The notes under the pieces: model-generated | Told to the model about the DNA's origin: nothing | The model's database searches: none | The model's input: the letters and a program-made list of their open reading frames with translations, nothing else | Shown here: piece after piece, positions 8,729-16,910 of the stretch | How positions within the stretch are numbered: position 1 is the stretch's first letter | How the letters are laid out: every line of letters starts with the position of its first letter | Translations under genes and position numbers: made by a program | Origin: an uncultured Pseudomonas sp. | Lineage (GTDB): Bacteria > Pseudomonadota > Gammaproteobacteria > Pseudomonadales > Pseudomonadaceae | NCBI RefSeq assembly: GCF_913774235.1 | Contig: NZ_CAJYDW010000012.1 | Coordinates: 868,001-932,000 of the forward strand | Reading direction: 5' to 3' | DNA length: 64,000 nucleotides

Positions 8729-8868
8729 TGATCGCGGCCATGGCGGTGGTCTGCCGATGCGGCCGCTCCTACGGATTGAGTCTGCTGTAGGAACAACTGT
8801 CTTCATCGCGGCCATGGGCCGCTCCTACGGTTACGTCGAGCCTGTAGGAGCGGCCCATGGCCGCGATG
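8729..8868. repeat. REP elements, including one inverted pair (BIME-like)
   Basis: A clean REP copy at 8804-8830 reads ATCGCGGCCATGGGCCGCTC then CTACGG. It is mirrored by an inverted copy at 8841-8868 (GTAGGAGCGGCCCATGGCCG then CGATG), ten bases apart. A degenerate copy covers 8729-8774. Together they fill the gap between two convergent genes, the usual place for Pseudomonas REPs, where they act as transcript 3'-end structures. Confidence 0.85.
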
Positions 8869-8872
8869 TTGG

Positions 8873-9526
8873 CTACCGCCAGCTGAGGATCGGCCAGCCG
8901 GCCTGGGCCGCGCGCTCGCGCAGGACCGGGTCCGGGTTCACCACGTGCGGCTTGCCCACCGCTTCGAGCAGCGGCAGGTCGTTGCGCGAGTCGGAGTAGA
9001 AACTGGCGGTATCCAGCAGGCCGCGGTCGCCGCCGAGCAGTTCCAGCAGACGGGTCAGCTTGCCTTCGCGGAAGGTCATGACGCCCTCCACCTGGCCACT
9101 GTAGACGCCGTGGCTGACCTGCAGGTCGATGGCCAGTACCTCTTCCACGCCCAACCGTTCGGCGATGGGTTCCACCAGGTGAACCCCGGAGGCCGAGACG
9201 ATGATCACCCGGTCTCCGGCCGCTCGATGGGCGGCAATGCACTTCATGGCATCGCTGAAGATCAAGGGTTCGATGACGTCCTCGACCCAGGGTCCGACCT
9301 CGAAGTCCACTTCCTCGGGCGTGCGGCCCACCAGGGGTTCGAGGTGGAAGGCCATGTAGTCTTCCATGGCCAGTTCGCCCTGGGCATAGGCCGCCATCAG
9401 CTCGCTGTCGCGCCGCACGAAGGACTCGCGGTCGACCCAGCCGAGCACTCCCATCTGCTGGCTCCAGAGGCTGGAGCAGTCGCCATCGATAAGGGTTTCG
9501 TCGAGATCGAAAATCGCCAGGGTCAT
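8873..9526 (-). CDS. HAD-superfamily phosphatase (subclass IB, phosphoserine phosphatase-like)
   Basis: This 217-residue enzyme has all four HAD motifs: FDLDETLIDGD (nucleophile and acid Asp), VSAS (motif II), a lysine in REGKLTRL, and SDSRNDLPLL (metal-binding acids). The IB subclass typically removes phosphate from small monoesters. The gene is the last of a six-gene operon, with its ATG overlapping the ATPase stop as ATGA. In that context it probably dephosphorylates the imported compound or the product of the operon's alkaline-phosphatase-superfamily enzyme. The substrate is unknown. Confidence 0.85.
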   Translation of the reverse strand: MTLAIFDLDETLIDGDCSSLWSQQMGVLGWVDRESFVRRDSELMAAYAQGELAMEDYMAFHLEPLVGRTPEEVDFEVGPWVEDVIEPLIFSDAMKCIAAHRAAGDRVIIVSASGVHLVEPIAERLGVEEVLAIDLQVSHGVYSGQVEGVMTFREGKLTRLLELLGGDRGLLDTASFYSDSRNDLPLLEAVGKPHVVNPDPVLRERAAQAGWPILSWR

Positions 9527-10512
9527 GCCACTTCTCTCAGGCTGTCGGAATCGACGGCCAGGGTGACGGCTGTGCCGTTCGGCTGCAAGGCCGTCGGGCC
9601 GTGATTGAGAACGTCGACATTGAGTTCGCAGGCTTCGGTGGCGATCCGGTAGCGGATCACGTTGCCGAGCAGGCTGTGGCCGACGATGCGTCCGGCGATG
9701 CCACCCGCGACGCCGAGGCGAATGGCTTCGGGACGAATTGCCACCTGGCGCTGGAAGGTCTGGCCGAACAGGCGGCTGGCCTGGTCGGCGCTGAGCAGGT
9801 TGTAGTTGCCGATGAAGCCGGCGGCGAAGGCGTCTACCGGCGCGGTGTAGAGGGTCTCGGCATCGCCGCTCTGGACGATGCGGCCCTCGCGCATCAGCAC
9901 GATGCGATCGGATAGGGTCAGGGCCTCTTCCTGGTCGTGGGTGACGAACACCGTGGTCAGCCCCAGCTCCTGCTGGATGGCGCGGATCTGCTCGCGCAGG
10001 TGGCGACGGATACGCGCGTCCAGCGCCGAGAGGGGCTCGTCCAGCAATAGCAGGCGCGGCCGCACGATCAGCGAGCGCGCCAGCGCCACGCGCTGGCACT
10101 GGCCACCGGAGAGCTGGTGCGGATAGCGCTCGGCGAAGCCTTCCAGCTCCACCAGCGTCAAGGCCTCGCTCACTCGCTGGCGGACTTCGTCCTGTGCCAG
10201 CCGCTGCATGCGCAGGCCGAAGGCGACGTTCTGCGCCACGGTCATGTTGGGAAACAGGGCGTAGCTCTGGAACACCATGGCGATGCCGCGGCGCTGGGGC
10301 GGCAGTTGGGTGATGTCTTGACCGGCCAGCACGATGCTGCCGCGGTCGACCTCGGTGAGGCCGGCCAGGCAGCGCAGCAGGGTGGACTTGCCGCAGCCGG
10401 AGGGACCGAGCAGGGTGACCAGCTCGCCTTGTTCGGCATGGAATTCGATGTCGGTGAACAGGGTGTTGGCGCCGTAGCGCTTGTGCAGTCCCTTGACCGC
10501 GAGATAGCTCAT
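9523..10512 (-). CDS. ABC importer ATPase (phosphonate/polyamine/iron-type)
   Basis: This 329-residue ATPase has Walker A GPSGCGKST, Q-loop VFQSYALFPNMT, signature LSGGQCQR, Walker B LLLLDEPLSALD and switch FVTHDQEEAL. A C-terminal TOBE-like regulatory domain (about 240-329) follows. This architecture is that of importers in the PotA/FbpC/PhnT group. It overlaps its neighbours on both sides by ATGA, and pairs with the two permeases upstream and the binding protein at the operon start. Confidence 0.9.
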   Translation of the reverse strand: MSYLAVKGLHKRYGANTLFTDIEFHAEQGELVTLLGPSGCGKSTLLRCLAGLTEVDRGSIVLAGQDITQLPPQRRGIAMVFQSYALFPNMTVAQNVAFGLRMQRLAQDEVRQRVSEALTLVELEGFAERYPHQLSGGQCQRVALARSLIVRPRLLLLDEPLSALDARIRRHLREQIRAIQQELGLTTVFVTHDQEEALTLSDRIVLMREGRIVQSGDAETLYTAPVDAFAAGFIGNYNLLSADQASRLFGQTFQRQVAIRPEAIRLGVAGGIAGRIVGHSLLGNVIRYRIATEACELNVDVLNHGPTALQPNGTAVTLAVDSDSLREVA

Positions 10513-11294
10513 GTCCGCTCCCGATTCAGGCGATTGGCGATCCAGGTCATCAGCAGGACCGCGAGGAAGTAGGAGATCACCAGGGCGCTGGTCAGGTGGC
10601 CGCTGCCGTTGCGCAGGTTGTAGAGATAGATCTGCAGCGTCTCGTAGCGCGTCCCCACCAGGAGATTGGCGAAGACGAATTCGCCGATGAGGAAGGAGAA
10701 CGACAGGAACAGCGCCACCATCAGCCCGGTGCGCAGGTTGGGTAGCACCACCAGTAGGGCGGCGCGCCAGGAGCTGGCGCCGAGCAGGTGGGCGGCGTCC
10801 ATCAGGTCACGCAGATTGAGTGCTTGCAGGTTGTTGCTGATGGCGCGGTACATGAAGGGCAGGGCGATGGTGAAGTAGCAGAACACCAGGATCCAGGGCG
10901 TGCCGGTCAGCGGCAGCGGCCCACTCGCATAGAGCTGCAACAGGCCCACCGCCGAGACCACCGGCGGCACGGCGAAGGGCAGCAGGATCAGCACGTTCAT
11001 CAGCGCGTCCAGCCGCGGAAAGTGGTAGGCGATGACGAACATGGTCGGCAGGATCAGCACGCAGGACAGCACCAGGGCACCGAAGCAGATCGCCAGGGAG
11101 CGGCCGAAAGCGGCGAGGAAGCGGGGGTCGCTCCAGAGCTGCAGATACCACTTGAAGGTGAAGCCTGCTGGCAGCAGCGTCGCCGACCACTGGGTGGCCA
11201 GGGAATAGACGAGCGTCGCGGCCAGGGGCGCGACCAGGATCAGGAACAGCAGCCAGACCACTGTCCGATGATAGAGGCGCTCAGTTCTGGACAT
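10509..11294 (-). CDS. ABC importer permease 2
   Basis: This 261-residue integral membrane protein has about six hydrophobic segments and the binding-protein-dependent permease EAA-type loop (LRDLMDAAHLLGASSWRAALLV, spanning about 160-181), which contacts the ATPase. It belongs with the PotC/PhnV type. Its start overlaps the end of permease 1 by 14 bases and its stop overlaps the ATPase start, so expression is coupled. It forms half of the heterodimeric channel. Confidence 0.88.
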   Translation of the reverse strand: MSRTERLYHRTVVWLLFLILVAPLAATLVYSLATQWSATLLPAGFTFKWYLQLWSDPRFLAAFGRSLAICFGALVLSCVLILPTMFVIAYHFPRLDALMNVLILLPFAVPPVVSAVGLLQLYASGPLPLTGTPWILVFCYFTIALPFMYRAISNNLQALNLRDLMDAAHLLGASSWRAALLVVLPNLRTGLMVALFLSFSFLIGEFVFANLLVGTRYETLQIYLYNLRNGSGHLTSALVISYFLAVLLMTWIANRLNRERT

Positions 11295-12114
11295 GACGAT
11301 TCCGCCGCAGCAGCCATTGATGGACGAGGGTGATCAGGGTCATGAAGGCCACCAGCAGCATGGCCAGCGCTGCGGCCAGGTTGGGTTCCAGGTAGATGTC
11401 GCCGGAGACCAGGGCGGCGATGCGCACCGGCACCACGTTGAAGTTGCCGGTGGTGAGGGCATAGACCGTGGCATAGGCGCCCAGGGCGTTGGCTAGCAGG
11501 ATGATGAAGGTGCCGACTAGTGCTGGACTGAGGACTGGCAGGCCGATGTGCCGCCAATACTGCCAGGTGCCGGCGCCGAGCAAGGCGGCAGCGTCGCGCC
11601 AGTCCTGCTTCAAGGCCTCGAAGGCGGGAAACAGCAGCAGCACGCCCAAGGGAATCTGGAAATAGGTATAGATGAGGATCAGGCCGCCCTTGGTGTAGAG
11701 ATTGAAGCCCTCGATCACGCCGAGTTGCTTGAGGGCCAGGGTCAGGCAGCCGTTGATGCCCAGCAGGATGATGAAGGCGAAGGCCAGGGGCACCCCGGCG
11801 AAGTTGCTGGTCATGTTGGTGAAGGCCACCACGAAGCCACGCAGCCGCGAGTCCACCCGGGTCAGCGAGTAGGCGCCGACCAGGGCGATCAGCAGGCCGC
11901 AGACGCTGGACCAGAGCGAGATCTCCAGGGAGAAGCGGATGGCCTGCAGGTAGAAGGGCGAGCCGAGAATCTCGGCGTAGTTGCCCAGGCCCCAGCCGCT
12001 TTCGCTGGAGTTGAAGCTGTTGAGGGCGATCCAGGCCAGCGGTGCCAGCTGGAAGGCGCCGAACACCAGCAGGAAGGGCAGGGTCAGCAGCAGGGCGAGC
12101 CAGGGGCGCTTCAT
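11281..12114 (-). CDS. ABC importer permease 1
   Basis: This 277-residue membrane protein has six hydrophobic segments, the first near residues 4-24, and an EAA-type loop at about 177-196 (DWRDAAALLGAGTWQYWRHI). It is the partner of permease 2 and resembles PotB/PhnU proteins. I use the ATG at 12114, which overlaps the upstream hydrolase stop as ATGA and is preceded by GGGAG; an ATG six codons upstream is less likely. Confidence 0.88.
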   Translation of the reverse strand: MKRPWLALLLTLPFLLVFGAFQLAPLAWIALNSFNSSESGWGLGNYAEILGSPFYLQAIRFSLEISLWSSVCGLLIALVGAYSLTRVDSRLRGFVVAFTNMTSNFAGVPLAFAFIILLGINGCLTLALKQLGVIEGFNLYTKGGLILIYTYFQIPLGVLLLFPAFEALKQDWRDAAALLGAGTWQYWRHIGLPVLSPALVGTFIILLANALGAYATVYALTTGNFNVVPVRIAALVSGDIYLEPNLAAALAMLLVAFMTLITLVHQWLLRRNRHVQN

Positions 12115-12908
12115 GCCAGCAGCTCCCGGCACAGCGGCTTGTCGTGGACGAGGCCCAGCAGGGTGCAGACGGTGCCGCAGATCTCCACCTGAGCGGGGCT
12201 GGCGTCGCCCAGGGAAAAGCCGGCACCGAAGACGAATAGCGGGACTTCGCGCTCCTCCGCCAGCGTTCCGCCGTGACTGCGGTCGTCGTTCATGCCGTGG
12301 TCGGCGGTCACCAGTACCTGGTAGCCGGCGTCCAGCCAGGTCGGCAGGTAGTGGGAGAGCAGGCCGTCGGCGCGGCGCGCGGCGTTGCGGTATTCCGGGC
12401 TGGAGAGGCCGTGCTTGTGACCGGCGTCGTCGATGTTCATCGGATGCACCAGCAGGATGTCCGGGTCATGGGCCAGGCGCAGGTGCTCGGCATCGTCGAA
12501 CAGATGGGAATCCGGGTAGTGGTCGGCGTAGTAGAAATGACCGTGCTGGATGGGCAGGCCGGTGTCGCTGACGTGTCTGTCTCGCGCCCGATCGAAAGGG
12601 CTGCGGTTATAGAGTTCGCTGACCCAGTGATAGGCCGCCGCCGCCGTGGTGAGGCCGGCGGCCTGGGCCAGGTGGAAGAGGCTGGTCTGGTTGGACAGCC
12701 GATCCACGCCGTTGTGGACGATGCCACTGCGCACCGGCGGTACCCCGGTGAGCAGGCACTCGTAGAGCGGGCGGGAGAGCGAGGGCAACTCGCACTCCAG
12801 CCGGTAGAGGCGACCCCGGCCGGCCAGGCAGAGCGCCTGGAGGAAGCCGAGTCCGTGTTCGGCGACTCTCAGGGCAAGTCCGTCCAGCACGACCAGGATG
12901 ACCTTCAT
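12111..12908 (-). CDS. cytosolic alkaline-phosphatase-superfamily phosphodiesterase/phosphohydrolase
   Basis: This 265-residue protein carries the metal-site pattern of nucleotide pyrophosphatase/phosphodiesterases. VVLDGL supplies an Asp, a likely Ser nucleophile lies in LPSLSRP before LLTGVPPVRSGI, NIDDAGHKHG supplies Asp and His, VTADHGM supplies Asp and His, and a final His is in SHGG. The length is short for the superfamily, as in minimal phosphonoacetate-hydrolase or diesterase types. No signal peptide is visible, so it should act in the cytosol, after import. It lies between the binding protein (4-base gap) and permease 1 (ATGA overlap). It may cleave a phosphodiester or phosphonate; the substrate is not readable. 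Confidence 0.8.
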   Translation of the reverse strand: MKVILVVLDGLALRVAEHGLGFLQALCLAGRGRLYRLECELPSLSRPLYECLLTGVPPVRSGIVHNGVDRLSNQTSLFHLAQAAGLTTAAAAYHWVSELYNRSPFDRARDRHVSDTGLPIQHGHFYYADHYPDSHLFDDAEHLRLAHDPDILLVHPMNIDDAGHKHGLSSPEYRNAARRADGLLSHYLPTWLDAGYQVLVTADHGMNDDRSHGGTLAEEREVPLFVFGAGFSLGDASPAQVEICGTVCTLLGLVHDKPLCRELLA

Positions 12909-12912
12909 GACG

Positions 12913-13974
12913 TCACTGCTGCATGTTGATAAGAACGTGTTCCTGCCAGAGGCGCGGCAGGCGCTTGGCGGTCTCTTCCCAGGCCTTGGCGTCGGCGATG
13001 GGCCGCGCCTTGGCATACTGAGCCTGGGGCAGCAGCTTGGCCTGGACATCGGCCGGCAGGGTCAGGTGCTCGGCGCGGATCGGCCGGGCGTAGCCCTGGG
13101 CCAGGTTGATCTGGCCAGCGTCGGAGAAGATGTATTCACGTGTCAGCTTGGCGGCGTTGGGGTGCTTGGCGTACTTGTTGATGATGGTGGTGTAGCCGGA
13201 GGTCACCGAGCCGTCGGACGGGATCAGCACCTCGAAGCGCGAACGGTCGATCTGATCGCGATAGTTCAGGGCGTTGAAGTCCCAGACCACCCCGACCTCC
13301 ACTTCACCCTTCTCGATGTTGGCCACCACCGGATTGGTGAAGGACAGGCGGCCCTGCTTGGCCAGCTTGGCGAAAAAGTCCAGCGCCGGCTTGATGTTCT
13401 TCTCGTCGCCGCCGTTGGCGTAGGCTGCCGCCAGGACGCCGCTGACCGCCTGGGAGGCCGCGCTGACGTCGCCGATGGTGACCTTGTAGTTACCCTTGAG
13501 CAGGTCGGCCCAGGAGTGGGGTACGTCCTTGACGGTCTGCTTGTTGACGATGAAGGCGATGGTGCCGGTGTAGGCCAGCGCCCAGTGACCGTCACTGTCC
13601 TTGGCCCAGGCGGGGATCTGCTCCCAGGTGCTGGGCTTGTAGGGTTGGGTAACGCCTTTCTGCACGGCGATGGGGCCGAAGGAAGCACCGACGTCACCGA
13701 TGTCGGCCGAGGCGTTCTCGCCCTCGGCGGCGAACTTGGCGATCTCCTGGGCGGAGCTCATGTCGGTATCCTGGTGCTTGAGGCCATACTTCTTGGCCAG
13801 ATCGTCCCAGGTCCCTTTCCAGTTCGCCCAGGTGTCGGGCATGCCGACGCTGTTCACCTCGCCTTCCTTGCGGGCGGCGTCTTCGAGGGCTTTGAGATCG
13901 GCGGTAGCGGCAAAAGCGGTACCGGCCTGTACGGCAACGGCAGTGGCCAACAAGGAAGCAAGCAGACGGGTCAT
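12913..13974 (-). CDS. periplasmic substrate-binding protein of the ABC importer
   Basis: This 353-residue protein has a cleavable signal peptide (MTRLLASLLATAVAVQAGTAFA, spanning residues 1-22). It is a type II periplasmic binding protein of the iron/phosphonate/polyamine kind (VGMPDTWANWKGTWDDL near the N terminus; GYARPIRAEHLTLP near the C terminus). It is the first gene of the operon, with a PhnF-like operator 24 bases upstream of its start, and should deliver the ligand to the two permeases. Given two phosphatase-type enzymes in the operon, the ligand is probably a phosphorylated or phosphonate organic compound. This is inference. Confidence 0.85.
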   Translation of the reverse strand: MTRLLASLLATAVAVQAGTAFAATADLKALEDAARKEGEVNSVGMPDTWANWKGTWDDLAKKYGLKHQDTDMSSAQEIAKFAAEGENASADIGDVGASFGPIAVQKGVTQPYKPSTWEQIPAWAKDSDGHWALAYTGTIAFIVNKQTVKDVPHSWADLLKGNYKVTIGDVSAASQAVSGVLAAAYANGGDEKNIKPALDFFAKLAKQGRLSFTNPVVANIEKGEVEVGVVWDFNALNYRDQIDRSRFEVLIPSDGSVTSGYTTIINKYAKHPNAAKLTREYIFSDAGQINLAQGYARPIRAEHLTLPADVQAKLLPQAQYAKARPIADAKAWEETAKRLPRLWQEHVLINMQQ

Positions 13975-13997
13975 ACGGGTGCTCCAGGTTCGAGGGC

Positions 13998-14011
13998 TTG
14001 GTCTAGATCAG
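13998..14011. promoter_or_regulatory. candidate GntR/UTRA operator O1 (TTGGTCTAGATCAG)
   Basis: TGGTCTAGATCA is close to the palindrome TGGTCTAGACCA and to the known PhnF operator TGGTATAGACCA. It sits just upstream of the binding-protein gene, in the position for a repressor site. A second copy lies near the regulator start. Confidence 0.55.
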
Positions 14012-14093
14012 CAAGACACAGGCCAATTTAGGAGTCAGGTGTGACGATTTGATGGCAATCCGCCCGCTGTTACTGCTGGCACGGGGTCTGCAG

Positions 14094-14107
14094 CCGTCAC
14101 CTGACGG
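14094..14107. promoter_or_regulatory. perfect palindrome CCGTCACCTGACGG in the divergent intergenic region
   Basis: Two 6-base arms (CCGTCA and TGACGG) have a CC centre. It lies midway between the importer operon and its regulator, so it could be an operator for another factor. No factor is recognised. Confidence 0.3.
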
Positions 14108-14156
14108 TCATCTGGCCGTCTTAGTCTCAAGCGAAACCCTAGTCGAGGAGTAACGG

Positions 14157-14894
14157 GTGCACCAATCCGAAACTGGTCTAGTCCAAATAAGTGCGTCAGG
14201 CGCCGGTGCGATTCGCCAGGCCTTGCGGGAGCAGATCGCCCATGGGCTGCTGCCGGCCATGGGCAAGTTGCCATCCGAGCGCCAGTTGAGCGAACTCTTC
14301 GCCACCACGCGCATCACCCTGCGCGAGGCCTTGCTGCAGCTGGAGGCCCTGGGGTTGATCTATCGCGAAGAACGGCGTGGCTGGTTCGTCGCCCCGCCGC
14401 GGCTGGCCTACAATCCACTGGCGCGAACTCATTTCCATGCCATGGTGGAGGCCCAGGGGCGGGTACCGGCGACCGAGGTGTTGGCGGCGCGGCAGATGCT
14501 GGCCTCGGCGGAGATCTGCCGTTTGCTGGAGTTGCCGGCGTTGTCCAGCGTCTACCAGATTCGCCGGGTGCGGCGCGTGGATGGCCGGCTGGTGCTCTAT
14601 GTGGAGCACTACCTCAATGCGGCCTATTTTCCCGGTCTGCTGGAGCATGACCTGCAACGCTCCCTCACCGAACTCTATCGGGACCGCTACGACATCCGCT
14701 ACGGCGAGGTGCGCTTCGAGATCCTGCCCACGGCGCTGTTGCCGGAGGCGGCCCAGGCGCTGCGGGTGGCGCAGGGTAGCCCGGCGCTGCACATCACCCG
14801 CATCAACCACGATCAGCAGGGGCGCCTGATCGACTGCGACCTGGAGTTCTGGCGGCACGACGCCATCCAGGTCAGGGTCGAGGTGCCGGACTAG
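14157..14894 (+). CDS. GntR-family regulator with UTRA ligand domain (PhnF/PhnR-like)
   Basis: This 245-residue regulator has a winged helix-turn-helix (about residues 19-80, with LPSERQLSELFATTRITLREAL) and a UTRA effector domain (about 95-240, with EVLAARQML, VYQIRRVRRVDGRLVLYVEHYL and CDLEFWRHDAIQ). UTRA regulators sense small ligands such as sugar phosphates or phosphonates. A GTG start at 14157 is used, with GAGGAG seven bases upstream; the first ATG in frame would cut into the DNA-binding domain. It is divergent from the importer operon and most likely represses it via the two PhnF-like sites. Confidence 0.88.
   Translation: MHQSETGLVQISASGAGAIRQALREQIAHGLLPAMGKLPSERQLSELFATTRITLREALLQLEALGLIYREERRGWFVAPPRLAYNPLARTHFHAMVEAQGRVPATEVLAARQMLASAEICRLLELPALSSVYQIRRVRRVDGRLVLYVEHYLNAAYFPGLLEHDLQRSLTELYRDRYDIRYGEVRFEILPTALLPEAAQALRVAQGSPALHITRINHDQQGRLIDCDLEFWRHDAIQVRVEVPD
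14174..14185. promoter_or_regulatory. candidate GntR/UTRA operator O2 (TGGTCTAGTCCA)
   Basis: This near-palindrome matches O1 in its TGGTCTAG half and resembles the PhnF site. It falls within codons 6-10 of the regulator gene, which would suit autoregulation by roadblock. It and O1 are about 175 bases apart, centre to centre. Confidence 0.5.
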
Positions 14895-14901
14895 CCGAGC
14901 T

Positions 14902-16191
14902 TCAGAGTGGCAGTTCGGAGCTGGCGTAGAACGCGGTCAGCACCTTGATCAGATAACCCAGGTCGCGGCTACCGGCCAATTCGCGGATGGAGTGCATGGC
15001 GAAGGTGGGCAGGCCGATGTCCACGGTGCGCACGCCCAGTTGGCCGGCGGTGATGGGGCCGATGGTGGAACCGCAGGCCATGTCGCTGCGCACCACGAAG
15101 CTCTGCACTGGCACCTCTTCGCGCTGGCAGAGATCGCGGAAGAAGGCGGCGGTCTCGCTGTTGGTGGCGTAGCGCTGGTTGGCGTTCACTTTTATCACCG
15201 GCCCGGCGTTCAGCCGCGGTCCGTGATTGCCGTCGTGCTTCTCGGCATAGTTCGGATGCACGCCATGGGCATTGTCAGCGGAAATCAGCAGGGAGCGTTG
15301 CAGGGTGCGGGTGTAGGCATCACCGGCGGGCAGCAGCCGTTGCAGCACCTGCTCGAGGAAGGGGCCATCGGCGCCGCAGCAGGAGGTGGAGCCCACTTCC
15401 TCGTGATCGGTGCAGACCAGCACGGCGTTCTCGTCGCCCTCGCTCGCCAGCAGGGCTTCCAGACCGGCATGGCAGGACAGCAGGTTGTCCAGGCGGGCGG
15501 CGGCGATGAAGTCGTCGTCCAGACCGACCAGGGCGGCCGGTTGCACGTCGTAGAAACTCAGCTCGAAGTCCAGGACCTCGGCGGCGTCGATGTCGTGCTC
15601 CTGCTGCAGGCGGGCTGCCAGCAGTGCACGGAAGTCACGGCGTTCGCCTGCGGGCAACTGCGCCAGGATCGGCGGTAGCTCGTTCTGGGCATTGATGGCC
15701 CAACCCTGGTTCGCCTCGCGGTTGAGGTGGATGGCGAGGTTGGGGATGATCGCCAGCGGCTTGCGGAAGTCGATGAGCCGGCTCTGTACCCGGCCCTCGG
15801 CGCGGAAGGTCACCCGGCCAGCCAGCGACAGATCACGATCGAACCAGGGCGCCATCAGCATGCCGCCATAGACCTCCACGCCCAGCTGCCAGAATCCCTG
15901 GCGATAGAGCTCGGGTTGCGGCTTCACCTTGAGGCAGGGGCTGTCGGTGTGGGCGCCCACGAGGCGCAGACCGCGTTCCAGAGGCTTGCCACCGAGCCGC
16001 ACGGCGATCAGCGAGGAGTCGTTGCGGGTGACGTAATAGCGGCCCCCCGGCTGCACCGCCCAGGTCTCGCGTTCGTCCAGGCGCTGGTAACCCGCTGCTT
16101 CGAGGCGGCGAGCGAGGCTGGCGGTGGCGTGGAAGGGGGTGGGGGAGCTGGCGAGGAAATCGACGAGGCCTTGGATCTGATCGGTACGCAT
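14902..16191 (-). CDS. apeB: M18-family aminopeptidase
   Basis: This 429-residue metallopeptidase of the aspartyl aminopeptidase family removes N-terminal residues from peptides in the cytosol using two metal ions. Visible motifs are [14 protein letters not shown] (metal His and catalytic Asp), [34 protein letters not shown] (catalytic and metal Glu) and [11 protein letters not shown]. The ATG at 16191 opens on [20 protein letters not shown], the expected N terminus. The length matches family members. It is convergent with the GntR gene, stop to stop within ten bases. Confidence 0.92.
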   Translation of the reverse strand: MRTDQIQGLVDFLASSPTPFHATASLARRLEAAGYQRLDERETWAVQPGGRYYVTRNDSSLIAVRLGGKPLERGLRLVGAHTDSPCLKVKPQPELYRQGFWQLGVEVYGGMLMAPWFDRDLSLAGRVTFRAEGRVQSRLIDFRKPLAIIPNLAIHLNREANQGWAINAQNELPPILAQLPAGERRDFRALLAARLQQEHDIDAAEVLDFELSFYDVQPAALVGLDDDFIAAARLDNLLSCHAGLEALLASEGDENAVLVCTDHEEVGSTSCCGADGPFLEQVLQRLLPAGDAYTRTLQRSLLISADNAHGVHPNYAEKHDGNHGPRLNAGPVIKVNANQRYATNSETAAFFRDLCQREEVPVQSFVVRSDMACGSTIGPITAGQLGVRTVDIGLPTFAMHSIRELAGSRDLGYLIKVLTAFYASSELPL

Positions 16192-16279
16192 GGATGACTC
16201 CGGACGACAAGGCGTCCAGTCTAGGTTCTGTACCGAGGGGAGTCGAGGGTAGCGCCCTGGCTCGAGGTGACCTAGGCAG

Positions 16280-16858
16280 TCACTGGCGGCGCAGTACCAG
16301 ATGGTGGATATGCCAATGCTTGGGCTTGCCGACGGCGGTGTGACCGTCCTCTTCTTCTTCGCGGTGGTGCAGCACCTCCCACCCACGAAGCAGCTCGGCC
16401 AGCTCGGCAGCATCCACCACCGTCACACCGCGGTTGGCCCAGCTGTCCCTTGTGCCGAGGAGTTGGCCGCAGAGCAGGCCACCTTGGCGAGTCGCAGCGG
16501 TGATCTGCGCCCAGAGAGTGGGGAAATGGGCGGGAGCACAGAAGGGCAGGGAAAAACTGGCATTGACCAGGTCGTAGCGGTCCAGCACCAGCGTCTCGAA
16601 GCGGGCGTGGCGTGTGTGCAATCGGCAGCCCAGAGCGGCGGGCACGCGCTGGCGCAGTTCGACCAGCGCCTCGGCTTCGGCGTCGGTGGCCAGCACCTCC
16701 CAACCACGCTCCAGCAACTCCAGGGTATCGCGCCCGGTGCCACAGCCGAGATCAACGGCGGCTCCGGGCGCGCCCTGCCAGAGGCTCAAGCCGTGTAGCA
16801 AGGTGTCGCGCGGACCGCCGCCTGCCGTGGCGGCGTAGTAGGCTGTCCAGTCCGACAT
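16280..16858 (-). CDS. SAM-dependent methyltransferase, class I
   Basis: This 192-residue protein starts [18 protein letters not shown], with an AGGAG ribosome site upstream. The Rossmann SAM-binding motif I is [17 protein letters not shown] (about 38-54), followed by the acidic motif II ([11 protein letters not shown]) and [12 protein letters not shown] in the motif IV position. The family methylates diverse small molecules or proteins; the N-terminal pattern resembles tellurite/thiopurine-type small methyltransferases. No specific substrate can be given. It lies just downstream of the pseudouridine synthase gene on the same strand. Confidence 0.82.
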   Translation of the reverse strand: MSDWTAYYAATAGGGPRDTLLHGLSLWQGAPGAAVDLGCGTGRDTLELLERGWEVLATDAEAEALVELRQRVPAALGCRLHTRHARFETLVLDRYDLVNASFSLPFCAPAHFPTLWAQITAATRQGGLLCGQLLGTRDSWANRGVTVVDAAELAELLRGWEVLHHREEEEDGHTAVGKPKHWHIHHLVLRRQ

Positions 16859-16910
16859 ATAGGTCTGCTCCTGGGATGGCGGCGCCGGCACCTTGGTGCC
16901 TAGGGATGGA

